Positions 27,072-35,345 of a stretch of 40,931 bases of DNA are shown here, piece by piece. Each line of letters opens with the position of its first letter. Positions within the stretch are counted from its first letter, which is position 1. The translations under genes and the position numbers were made by a program. The notes beneath the pieces are model-generated. The model was given only the letters and a program-made list of their open reading frames with translations, did no database searches and was not told the origin of the DNA. Source of the stretch: Accumulibacter sp. (lineage in GTDB: Bacteria; Pseudomonadota; Gammaproteobacteria; Burkholderiales; Rhodocyclaceae); contig NZ_JAMTDQ010000005.1 in assembly GCF_023806635.1 (NCBI RefSeq), forward strand, positions 1 to 40,931, read 5' to 3'.

Positions 27072-29171
27072 ATGCCGACACCGCAGTCCGCGCGGCAGGC
27101 GACCGCACTGATCGTCGACGACGATGACGTGATGCGACTGCTCGAGTACGAGACACTTTCCCAGTTCGACTTCGTCGTCCACGAAGCGAGCGACGCGCAA
27201 GCGGCGCTGGAACTGCTGTCGAAACTGGTTCCCGACCTGCTGCTGCTCGACGTCGACATGCCGGGAATGAACGGCTTCGAGCTCTGCCGGCGGGTTCGCC
27301 AACGCTGGGACATGACCCGCCTGCCGATCATCATGGTCACCGGCATGGACGATCTCGACTCGATCAACGAGGCCTACCAGTCGGGCGCCAACGACTTCGT
27401 CTCGAAACCGATCAACTGGCCGATCCTCGGCCATCGGGCACGCTACGTCCTGCGCTCGGCACAGGCGGTGCGCGAGTTGCACGATCTGAAGGAGAAACAG
27501 GCGGCGATCGTGCAGGCGATACCCGACACGATCTTTCTCACCGACCGGCAGGGAACCTATCTCGACTTCAAGGCCGGTCTTGGCGCGACACCCGGGCTCG
27601 CTCCGGACACCGTCGTCGACCGCCATGTGGCGGAGATCCTGCCCGGCGAGGTCGCCGAACTCGTCCTGCGCGCGATCGAGCGCACCCTGCAGGGGAGCCG
27701 CATCGAGTCACTGGTCTACAAGCTGCCGCTGGCCGACGGCATGCACCATTACGAGGCGCGCCTGGCACCCAGCGGCGCCGACAAGGTCGTCATCGTCGTC
27801 CGCGACATCACGCTGCAGAAGCTGAACGAAGACCGCATCCGGCGCCTCGCCTACTTCGACACGCTGACCGGAATGCCGAATCGGCAGAGCTTTCTCGAGC
27901 GACTCGACGACGAGTTGCTGCGCGCGCGTCGACAGGGCCGTGTCGTCGCCCTGCTCTTCCTCGACCTCGACGGCTTCAAGCGGGTCAATGACACCCTCGG
28001 ACACAGCGTCGGCGACCAGTTGTTGCAGGCGGTGGCCGATCGCCTGAAGGAGCGGCTGCGCGGCGACGACTTCGTCGCCCGCCCGGCGCTCGACGGCAGC
28101 GGCATGCACCTCGCCCGCCTCGGCGGTGACGAGTTCACGGTCGTCCTGCCGCATCTCGAGGATGCGCAGGTCGTCGGCCTGATCGCCGACCGCCTGCAGG
28201 CGATGCTCGGGCAGCCATTCCACATCGGCGCGCAGGAAGTGACGGTGACCTCCAGCATCGGCATCGCGCTCTTTCCCGGCGACGGTGACGACGCATCGGC
28301 GCTGCTCAAGCATGCCGACACGGCGATGTACCACGCCAAGGCACTGGGCCGCAACAACTGGCAGCTCTACGACCGATCGCTGACGACGGCGGCGGTGAGG
28401 CGCCTGGGGCTCGAGAACGACATGCGCAAGGGCATCGAACGGGACGAGTTCCGCCTCTTCTATCAGCCGCAGGTCCTGGCCACCGACGGCACGATCGTCG
28501 GCGTCGAGGCGCTGCTCCGCTGGCAGCATCCCGAGCACGGGCTGGTGTCGCCAGGCGAGTTCATCCCGGTGGCCGAGGACAGCGGACTGATGGTTCCGCT
28601 CGGCGAATGGGTGCTGCGGACGGCATGCCGGCAACTCGTCCTGTGGCAGGAACGCGGGGCAGCCGTGCCGCGGGTGGCGGTCAATGTCTCGGCGACGCAG
28701 GTGCGCGGCGCCGATTTCATCGGCACCGTGGCGAGCATCATCGACGAGACGGGAATCGACGCCAACCGGCTCGAGCTGGAGCTGACCGAGAGCATCCTGA
28801 TGGACCCGGACATGCGGCGCATCGAGGGCTTGTCCCGGCTGCGCGCGCGCGGCGTGCATTTTTCGATCGACGACTTCGGCACCGGCTATTCGTCGTTGTC
28901 GTACGTCAAGCGCTTCCCGATCAGCATGCTGAAGATCGACCAGAGCTTCGTCCGCGGACTGCCGGAGAGCGCCAACGATGCCGGCATCACGACGGCCATC
29001 ATCGCCATGGCGCGCAGCCTCGGTCTCGAAGTCATTGCCGAAGGCGTCGAGAATTCGCAGCAGGCCGATTTCCTGCGCCGGGCGCAATGTGACAAACTGC
29101 AGGGCTACCTGTTCAGCCGCCCGCTGCCGCCCGCGGAAGTCGAGCGACTGCTGCTGCAGGGCCGCATCTGA
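27072..29171 (+). CDS. REC-PAS-GGDEF-EAL response regulator, bifunctional-looking
   Basis: The 699-residue protein has a receiver (about 10-128, phospho-acceptor Asp60, Lys112), PAS-like region (about 145-250), GGDEF (about 258-430) and EAL (about 445-695). GGDEF at 351-355 is intact, but the RxxD inhibitory site is replaced by an insertion before it. The EAL domain keeps E479-[12 protein letters not shown] at 599, Lys621 and AEGVE. Both c-di-GMP synthesis and hydrolysis are possible; which dominates cannot be told. The KPINWP motif after the receiver matches the paralogue at 13343, showing that the two clusters share a module. It is in one transcript with the kinase. Confidence 0.92.
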   Translation: MPTPQSARQATALIVDDDDVMRLLEYETLSQFDFVVHEASDAQAALELLSKLVPDLLLLDVDMPGMNGFELCRRVRQRWDMTRLPIIMVTGMDDLDSINEAYQSGANDFVSKPINWPILGHRARYVLRSAQAVRELHDLKEKQAAIVQAIPDTIFLTDRQGTYLDFKAGLGATPGLAPDTVVDRHVAEILPGEVAELVLRAIERTLQGSRIESLVYKLPLADGMHHYEARLAPSGADKVVIVVRDITLQKLNEDRIRRLAYFDTLTGMPNRQSFLERLDDELLRARRQGRVVALLFLDLDGFKRVNDTLGHSVGDQLLQAVADRLKERLRGDDFVARPALDGSGMHLARLGGDEFTVVLPHLEDAQVVGLIADRLQAMLGQPFHIGAQEVTVTSSIGIALFPGDGDDASALLKHADTAMYHAKALGRNNWQLYDRSLTTAAVRRLGLENDMRKGIERDEFRLFYQPQVLATDGTIVGVEALLRWQHPEHGLVSPGEFIPVAEDSGLMVPLGEWVLRTACRQLVLWQERGAAVPRVAVNVSATQVRGADFIGTVASIIDETGIDANRLELELTESILMDPDMRRIEGLSRLRARGVHFSIDDFGTGYSSLSYVKRFPISMLKIDQSFVRGLPESANDAGITTAIIAMARSLGLEVIAEGVENSQQADFLRRAQCDKLQGYLFSRPLPPAEVERLLLQGRI

Positions 29172-29218
29172 ACGGGCGCTCTGGCTCGCCGAAGAACAAC
29201 AAGAGGGAAGGGGAAGAC

Positions 29219-29266
29219 ATGTCAGGATCAGCGTTCGAACCGGCCTGCAAATGGAGGACGGGATGA
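29219..29266 (+). CDS. 15-codon leader peptide overlapping the next start
   Basis: ATG at 29219 opens MSGSAFEPACKWRTG and stops at TGA 29264-29266, overlapping the ATG of the diguanylate cyclase (ATGA). A purine-rich GGGAAGGGGAAG lies directly upstream, a stronger ribosome site than that of the cyclase. It may couple or gate translation of the cyclase. Product function is unknown. Confidence 0.4.
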   Translation: MSGSAFEPACKWRTG

Positions 29267-30315
29267 AGTACCGACACAGCGCCGCCCAGAGTACCGAATA
29301 CCTGCGGCTGGCAATCAAGCACATGGCCCAGCACGACGCCGGCATGCACCCGACCAGCTACACGGTGTGGTACGAGTATGTGTCCGGCGCCAATCCGGCC
29401 CTGCGCAGCGAACTCGACTCGCTGCTGCAGCGTGGTGGGCGGCTCAACGACGAGACGATTGACGACCTCCATTCCCGGCACATCAACGAACTCGACGCCA
29501 AAACGGCGCTGCGCATCGGTGACAGCGTCACGCAACTCGTCAGCCATGTCTCGGAGTCGACCGCGGCGGCGGGCGACGAGGCGACCCGCTTCGGCGATTC
29601 ACTGGTACGCTGGAACGAGGAGCTGATCGATCCGGCGACCGGCAACGACGCGCTCAGCAGCGGCGTCGAAGACATCCTGCGCGGGACACGGCAGATGCAG
29701 GAAGCGATCAGCACCCTGAAGACACGTCTTGCCGAGAGCGTGCGCGAAACCGAGCACTTGCGACAGGAGGTGGCGCGCGCGCGCGAGGAGGCGCTGATCG
29801 ACGGCCTCACCGGCCTCGTCAACCGCAAGGGATTCGATCTTGCTCTGGCGGCCTGCCTTGCCGAGCTGCAAGCGGAATCCATCGGGCCGTGCCTGCTGAT
29901 GATCGACCTCGACCACTTCAAGAAGATCAACGACGGCCAGGGACACGTCTTCGGTGACCGGGTCCTGGCCAGCGTCGGGCAGATCCTGCGTGCCAACGTC
30001 AAGGGCAAGGACACCGCCGCGCGGTACGGTGGCGAGGAGTTCGCCGTCGTCCTGCCGAATACGCCGCGCGGCGGTGCCGTCGGCCTCGCCGAGGCACTGC
30101 GCGCGCTGGTCGCCGCCAGTCAAGTCCGCCGCAGCGGCGACCGCGAGGTCCTGGTCGGCAACATCTCGGTGTCGATCGGCGTCGCCGATCATGTTGCCGG
30201 CGAGTCGGCGACCGATCTCGTCAGCCGGGCCGATCGCGCCCTTTACGCCGCCAAGATGCAGGGACGCAACCGCGTCGTCCTCGCCCCGCGTCCTGCGGCG
30301 AAGACTGGCCAGTGA
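29263..30315 (+). CDS. GGDEF diguanylate cyclase with N-terminal helical region
   Basis: The 350-residue protein has an uncharacterised helical N-terminal half (about 1-170, with a coiled coil at about 135-175) and a GGDEF domain (about 178-340). GGEEF (256-260) is intact. The inhibitory site has Lys247 in place of Arg (KGKD), so product feedback is probably weak. LMIDLDHFKKIND is the metal-binding strand. There is no signal peptide or membrane helix. ATG at 29263 has GGAGG with 5-base spacing; translation may be coupled to the upstream leader. It is the third gene of the plus-strand c-di-GMP cluster. Confidence 0.88.
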   Translation: MKYRHSAAQSTEYLRLAIKHMAQHDAGMHPTSYTVWYEYVSGANPALRSELDSLLQRGGRLNDETIDDLHSRHINELDAKTALRIGDSVTQLVSHVSESTAAAGDEATRFGDSLVRWNEELIDPATGNDALSSGVEDILRGTRQMQEAISTLKTRLAESVRETEHLRQEVARAREEALIDGLTGLVNRKGFDLALAACLAELQAESIGPCLLMIDLDHFKKINDGQGHVFGDRVLASVGQILRANVKGKDTAARYGGEEFAVVLPNTPRGGAVGLAEALRALVAASQVRRSGDREVLVGNISVSIGVADHVAGESATDLVSRADRALYAAKMQGRNRVVLAPRPAAKTGQ

Positions 30316-30451
30316 GCTCGCCGCTCCTGGGCCGACGCCGGCGTGGCGCGACCGGCGCGGGATCCGCGCCGCGCCGGCCCGGGATCGCCGGGGGCAGGAC
30401 GGTGGCCGGCGCCCGGCTGCAGCGCCACGACAACCCGGGCGAGACAGACCG

Positions 30452-31921
30452 GTGACCGACGACATGCAGCCGGTCGACGCCGTGGTCGGCGAGGCACTGG
30501 TGCCGATGTCCGGGCTGCTGCGACTGCTGATGCCGACCACAGCCGTCGGCTTCGCGCTGAAGGGACTCGACGGGCGCTATCTGCTGGCCAACCCGGCGAT
30601 CGAGGGGCTGCTCTGTCGGCCGGGCGAGCACCTGACCGGCAAGTCGGAAGAGGAACTCGTGCCACCGCCGGCGTGCAGCCTGCTCGCCGAATGCGACCGA
30701 CAAATCCTCGCCGGCGAGGCGTCGGCCGGGGCCGACGTCGAACTCGCATGCAACGGCCAGAGCAGGCGCTACTGGTGGCTGAAGATGGCGATCCTGGCCC
30801 CCGACCGGACGCTGCAGGCGATCGCATCGCTGATCGAACCGGCGACGCGGCAGCAGGCTTCGCTGGCGATCCAGGAGACGCTGCAACGCCTGCAGGAGGC
30901 GAATCGCGACCTGCAGCAGATGGTCGTCGAACTCGAGCAAGTGGCCAGCACCGACCGCCTGACCGGCGCCTGGAACCGGCGCCGTCTGGAAGAGAGCGTC
31001 CGCAGCGAGATGGAACGGATGGCGCGCTACGGGCAGTCGCTCTGCCTGCTGCTGATCGACATCGACCGCTTCAAGCCGATCAACGATCGATATGGCCATG
31101 CCGTCGGCGACGCCGTCCTGCAGCGCCTGACGGCGCTGCTGCAGGCGGCGCTGCGCAAGGTGGACTCGCTGAGCCGCTGGGGCGGCGAGGAGTTCGTCGT
31201 CCTCTGTCCGAATACCGCCCGGGCGACTGCGTCGGCGATCGCAGAGCGGCTGCGGCGGGAGGTGGCGGCCGCCCACTTCGCCAGCGTCGGCAGCGTCTCG
31301 GTGAGCATCGGGGTGGCCGAATGCGGCGCCGGGGAGAGCTGGGAGGAGTGGTTCGCGCGCGCCGACGCGGCGCTCTACCGCGCCAAGAGCGGCGGCCGCA
31401 ACCAGGTGCAGGTGGCTGCGGAACACGCATGCCACGAAGACGGCGCGGGCCATGTCGCCGCCAACTTCGTACAGCTCGTCTGGCGTCCGGCATACGAATG
31501 CGGCAACGAGGTCATCGACCGCGGTCACCGCCAGCTCTTCACCGACGCCAACCGGCTGCTGGCGGCGATCCTCTCCGAGCAGTCCGGCGAACAGCGCGGC
31601 GCGATCGTCGACCAGTTGCTCGCCAACGTCGTCGAGCACTTCCGCGACGAGGAGACGGTCATCACCGCCGCCGGCTTCCCGGCGGCGGCCGAGCATCTGC
31701 AGTTGCACGAGGCGCTGACCGCCGAGGCGCACCGGCTGCTCGACGACTACCGCAGCGGCACGCGCGGGGTCGGCGACGTCTTCCAGTTCCTCGCCTACGA
31801 GGTGGTGACGAAGCACATGCTCGGCGCCGACCGGATGTTCTTCGACTACCTGCGGCCACCTGCTGCGGCGACGCCGACCGCGCGCCCGGGCGCGGCCGCG
31901 TCGCCGGTCGATCCGCAGTGA
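30452..31921 (+). CDS. PAS-GGDEF-bacteriohemerythrin protein, diguanylate cyclase
   Basis: The 489-residue protein has a PAS-like domain (about 25-140), a coiled coil, a GGDEF domain (about 170-335) and a C-terminal hemerythrin (about 338-475). GGEEF (244-248) and RxxD (235-238, RKVD) are intact, so an active, feedback-inhibited cyclase is expected. The hemerythrin keeps the di-iron ligand pattern: DRGHRQLF, HFRDEE, HLQLHE and KHMLGADRMFF. It should bind O2 or sense redox state and so tune c-di-GMP. GTG at 30452 is a tentative start; ATG 12 bases downstream is the alternative. It is the last gene of the cluster. Confidence 0.9.
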   Translation: MTDDMQPVDAVVGEALVPMSGLLRLLMPTTAVGFALKGLDGRYLLANPAIEGLLCRPGEHLTGKSEEELVPPPACSLLAECDRQILAGEASAGADVELACNGQSRRYWWLKMAILAPDRTLQAIASLIEPATRQQASLAIQETLQRLQEANRDLQQMVVELEQVASTDRLTGAWNRRRLEESVRSEMERMARYGQSLCLLLIDIDRFKPINDRYGHAVGDAVLQRLTALLQAALRKVDSLSRWGGEEFVVLCPNTARATASAIAERLRREVAAAHFASVGSVSVSIGVAECGAGESWEEWFARADAALYRAKSGGRNQVQVAAEHACHEDGAGHVAANFVQLVWRPAYECGNEVIDRGHRQLFTDANRLLAAILSEQSGEQRGAIVDQLLANVVEHFRDEETVITAAGFPAAAEHLQLHEALTAEAHRLLDDYRSGTRGVGDVFQFLAYEVVTKHMLGADRMFFDYLRPPAAATPTARPGAAASPVDPQ

Positions 31922-31936
31922 GGCGAACTCTGAACA

Positions 31937-31961
31937 GCGGCGGGCGGGCACTGCCCGCCGC
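31937..31961. terminator. bidirectional hairpin between convergent genes
   Basis: GCGGCGGGC and GCCCGCCGC form a 9-bp stem with a 7-base loop, between the stops of the GGDEF-hemerythrin gene and the lipoprotein gene. No T tract follows on either strand, so it is only terminator-like. Confidence 0.45.
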
Positions 31962-31982
31962 CGTCACGGAACGAAACGAGTC

Positions 31983-32309
31983 CTACTTGCCGACTGCCGC
32001 CTTCGCCTTGTCGGCTGCGTCCTTGGTCGCGTCGGCGGCTTCCTTGGTTGCATCGGCGGCCTTGACGACCATCTCCTTGCCGGCTTCCTTGGTTGCCGCG
32101 ACGGCCTCCTTGCCAGCCTCCTTGGTCGCGTCGGCGGCCGCCCCGACGGCCTCGCCGGCCTTCTTGGCCGCTTCGTCGGCCTTCTGCTTGGCCTCGGCTG
32201 CGAGTCTTGCGGCCTCGGCCTTGGCGGCCTCGGCTTTCTTGGCGTCTTCACCGCAACCGGCAAGACCGATCGCGAGCAGGGCGGAAACGAGTATCAGGCG
32301 AATCTTCAT
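31983..32309 (-). CDS. small Ala/Lys-rich lipoprotein
   Basis: The 108-residue product starts MKIRLILVSALLAIGLAGC, a lipoprotein signal with the lipobox LAGC; Cys19 would be lipidated. The mature part is almost all Ala, Lys, Glu and Asp. It has imperfect repeats of the type ATKEAGKEA and DATKEAADATKD, an amphipathic helix typical of LEA-like or Lpp-like proteins. It may brace or protect the envelope; no enzyme motif is present. AGGAG precedes the ATG with 8-base spacing. It is convergent with the hemerythrin cyclase. The frame is open for 7 kb upstream, but only this part looks real. Confidence 0.8.
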   Translation of the reverse strand: MKIRLILVSALLAIGLAGCGEDAKKAEAAKAEAARLAAEAKQKADEAAKKAGEAVGAAADATKEAGKEAVAATKEAGKEMVVKAADATKEAADATKDAADKAKAAVGK

Positions 32310-32588
32310 GGCTTTGACTCCTGGGTTGGAAGTTGGCGGCGGCAAGCCGGCAGGCGATCGCCCGGTCCGTTCTTCGCCGACGAGCGGCGCGCGAGCAGCC
32401 CGCCGGCCGACCGTCAGTGCCGCCGCACGCCGGCGCGGGGTGCGTATGAGACCATATTCGCCGGCGTCCGTAAACCCGTTCGCCGCTGCCGGCTGCCGGT
32501 CAGCGCGCAGCATGTGCCAACCTGCGGCACGACGCGGGTCGCCAGCCGCATGCCCGCAGCCACTCCACCGCAGCTTGCCGGGAGCGGA

Positions 32589-33506
32589 ATGATCTCCGGC
32601 CAGCAGATCCTCGATGCCGATCTCGACGCCGCCTTGCGCGCGCTGCTCGGCAGCGACGGCGACGCCGTTGCCGCGCTCGACTCGGTCAGCGAGGTCGGCG
32701 GCGGGTCGATCTCGCGCAGCATGGTGGTGCGCAGCGGCCAGCGCCGCTGCTTCGTCAAGCTCAACGACGCCCGTCTGGCGGCGATGTTCGCCGCCGAAGC
32801 CGACGGCCTGGCGGCGCTGGCGGCCTGTCCGGCACTGCGCGTGCCACGCGTCTGCGGCCACGGAGTCAGTGGCCGGCATGCCTGGCTGGCACTCGAGCAT
32901 CTGGCGCTCGCTCCCCTGCGCGGGAATGCAGCAGGCGCTGCCGCCGGCCACGCGCTGGCGGCGATGCACCGCATCACGGGCAGCCACTTCGGCTGGCCGC
33001 GCGACAACTTCATCGGCAGCAGCCCGCAGTGCAACGCCGCGCAGCCGACGTGGCCGCTGTTCTTCGCCCGTCAGCGCCTGCTGCCGCAACTGGAACTGGC
33101 GAAACGGCATCGCCAGCCTGGCCGGCTGATCGCCAGCGGCGAGCGTCTGGCCGACGCACTGCCGGCGCTGTTCGTCGATCATCAGCCGCAGCCGAGTCTG
33201 CTGCACGGCGATCTCTGGTCCGGCAACGCCGCGCTCGACGACAGCGGCCGGCTGGCGCTCTTCGATCCGGCCGTCTACTGGGGCGATCGCGAAACCGATC
33301 TGGCGATGAGCGAGCTGTTCGGCGGTTTTCCCGACAGCTTCCACGCCGCCTACCGGGAAGCCTGGCCACTGACCGACGGTTGCGCCCAGCGCAAGCTGCT
33401 GTACCAGCTCTACCATGTGCTCAACCATCTGAACCTGTTCGGCGGTGGCTACCTGCAACAGGCCGAGCGGATGATCGGCCGACTGCTGGCCGAGACCGGC
33501 GGCTGA
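32589..33506 (+). CDS. fructosamine kinase family protein
   Basis: The 305-residue protein matches the fructosamine kinase/APH-like fold. It has GGGSISRSMVVRSGQRRCFVK (the nucleotide-binding N-lobe, given in part), a GHALAAMHR helix, FIGSSPQ, the catalytic HGDLWSGN (His206, Asp208), and LFDPAVYWGDRETDLAM. Family members phosphorylate ketoamine adducts of glycated proteins or free sugars for repair. ATG at 32589 was chosen for the domain start and a GGGAGCGG site upstream; an ATG 13 codons earlier is possible. The next gene starts 48 bases later. Confidence 0.87.
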   Translation: MISGQQILDADLDAALRALLGSDGDAVAALDSVSEVGGGSISRSMVVRSGQRRCFVKLNDARLAAMFAAEADGLAALAACPALRVPRVCGHGVSGRHAWLALEHLALAPLRGNAAGAAAGHALAAMHRITGSHFGWPRDNFIGSSPQCNAAQPTWPLFFARQRLLPQLELAKRHRQPGRLIASGERLADALPALFVDHQPQPSLLHGDLWSGNAALDDSGRLALFDPAVYWGDRETDLAMSELFGGFPDSFHAAYREAWPLTDGCAQRKLLYQLYHVLNHLNLFGGGYLQQAERMIGRLLAETGG

Positions 33507-33554
33507 ATCGCCGGTCGAGCGACCGGCTTGCGGCCCCCGGCCCGGAGAAAAGCG

Positions 33555-35216
33555 ATGGACATCCCCAGCCGCCAACAGGAACAACGGGTCGGACACTTCC
33601 GGCAAATCCTCCTCTGGCCCCTGCAGTTGATGCCGTTGGCCGCCGGCGGCCCCTTGCAGCAGCACCATCAGGTGCTCGCGCAGGAGAGCGCCAGCCAGCC
33701 GTGGCGCGAACTCGCGGACGAGTTCGGCGGCGATCCCGAGCAGTTCCAGGAACGTCACTACAGCGAGTTCGTCACCTTCCTGCCCTACGTGCAGCGCTTT
33801 CTCTACGGCGAAGGAGGTGGCGACGACGACAATCCACAGCAGGGGGGATCGCCGATCCGGGTCTTCCGCCGGCACGACGTGGCACAGGTGCGGATGAGTT
33901 TCAAGGACAGCGAAACGCCGTTGTGCTTCGACATCATTCACCTCGATCTCTACTTCTTCCACGACATCGACGTCGTCATCCTCGTCGTCGAGATCGCCGC
34001 CGACGATCTCGACCTGCGGCAGGTGCAGGACACGCTCTACCGTTTCGGCCGCGCCTATCCGCCGTACTGGGACGACGATGGCAGCGGTGGCCACTGCCTG
34101 CGGCGCAGCGAATGGCTCGCCGCCGACGGCCGCGTGCTGGCCACCTCGGATTACGAGAAGCGCAGCAAGTACCTGGCTTTCGTCAGCCGCTTCCGTGCCC
34201 CATGCATCTCGTCGCACTGGGAGTTCCTGCTGCGGCCGCTGGTTCTGCACCACTCGGACGAGGAGGGTCCGGTGCGCTACCGGCAGATCGAGTATCACCG
34301 CATGCCGCTGCTCGCCTATCTGGCGATGGACGATCCGCGCCGCCTCGGTCGCGGTGACTTCGCCCGCCTGGTGCTGGTCAGCGGCCCCGGCAGGAGCGGC
34401 TCGCTGCCGTATTCCGACCAGCACCTCGAGGATTTCGAGGCGCGCTTCTGCTACGACCGCTACTGGCATCCGCAGGCGGAGCAGAGCGGCACCCGGCTGC
34501 TCTCCTGCGGTCACGCGTTCATCATGGTCGGCAGCGCCCGCGATGCCTACTTCACCGGCGCCGAGAACGGGCTGCTCGGGCAGTTCCGTCACCAGTTCTT
34601 TCTCCTGGCACTGATTCCCCACTTCCACAAGGCGGCACTGCTGATGCTTTCCGATCGCCTGGTGACGGCGCTCAACCGGCTGCAGATCGGCAACGCCGAG
34701 TCGGTCAAGACCTTCAAGCGCGACATCCGCGAAGTGCTCGAGGTCTTCCTGCGCTTCACCCACCGTTACTGGTTCACCGAGATCTCCGACCAGGCACAGG
34801 CGCGGGCGCTGTTCGCCATGACCCGCGGACACCTCGGCACCGAGCGCCTGTACGCCGAACTGCGCGAGGAAATCCAGGACATGAGTCAATACCTCGACAG
34901 CGACAGTCTGCGCCGGCAGGCGAACACGGTCGTACGGCTGACCGTGGTCACCACCGCCGGTCTGATCGCCACGATCAGCACCGGCTTCCTCGGCATGAAC
35001 CTGATCGACGCGGCCCAGGAACCGCTGCCGGAGCGCCTCGCCTTCTTCGCCCTGGTCTTCATCCTCTCGGCCCTGCTGACGGGCTTCGCGATCGTCCGGT
35101 CGAAACGGCTGTCGGACTTTCTCGAAGCACTGTCCGACGAGCGCCTGTCGCCGGGCGACAAGCTGGCGACGCTGCTCGCCGTCTGGCGCAACAGGCGACG
35201 TCCGGGCAGCGGCTGA
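33555..35216 (+). CDS. CorA-like divalent cation transporter-type protein
   Basis: The 553-residue protein has a large soluble N-terminal region (about 1-450) and two C-terminal membrane helices (about 460-485 and 490-515). At the end of the first helix is GFLGMNLI, with the Gly-Met-Asn (480-482) that defines CorA Mg2+ channels. The soluble part is longer than in classical CorA and has no obvious signature except FKRDIREVLEVFLRF near the stalk. The family label is secure at the membrane end; the ion is unknown. It sits 130 bases before a P2 ATPase gene, so both may handle cations. Confidence 0.75.
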   Translation: MDIPSRQQEQRVGHFRQILLWPLQLMPLAAGGPLQQHHQVLAQESASQPWRELADEFGGDPEQFQERHYSEFVTFLPYVQRFLYGEGGGDDDNPQQGGSPIRVFRRHDVAQVRMSFKDSETPLCFDIIHLDLYFFHDIDVVILVVEIAADDLDLRQVQDTLYRFGRAYPPYWDDDGSGGHCLRRSEWLAADGRVLATSDYEKRSKYLAFVSRFRAPCISSHWEFLLRPLVLHHSDEEGPVRYRQIEYHRMPLLAYLAMDDPRRLGRGDFARLVLVSGPGRSGSLPYSDQHLEDFEARFCYDRYWHPQAEQSGTRLLSCGHAFIMVGSARDAYFTGAENGLLGQFRHQFFLLALIPHFHKAALLMLSDRLVTALNRLQIGNAESVKTFKRDIREVLEVFLRFTHRYWFTEISDQAQARALFAMTRGHLGTERLYAELREEIQDMSQYLDSDSLRRQANTVVRLTVVTTAGLIATISTGFLGMNLIDAAQEPLPERLAFFALVFILSALLTGFAIVRSKRLSDFLEALSDERLSPGDKLATLLAVWRNRRRPGSG

Positions 35217-35242
35217 CCGGCAGCGCCAAGCCCTGCCCAGCA

Positions 35243-35307
35243 ACCCTTGCCACCACCAGGAGCGGCAAACGGTCGTCCCGCGGTGGTGCTTTCCTGCCGC
35301 CAAGGGT
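35243..35307 (+). promoter_or_regulatory. nested inverted repeat in the 5' region of the P-type ATPase gene
   Basis: ACCCTTG pairs with CAAGGGT (35301-35307), and inside it CACCACC (35251-35257) pairs with GGTGGTG (35282-35288). Together they could form a stem-loop 65 bases long, ending 38 bases before the ATPase start. It could be an RNA control element or a terminator-like structure after the CorA-like gene. No family is recognised. Confidence 0.3.
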
Positions 35308-35345
35308 GTAGATTGTCGACCTGATCGCAACGAGAGTTCGCGCGC

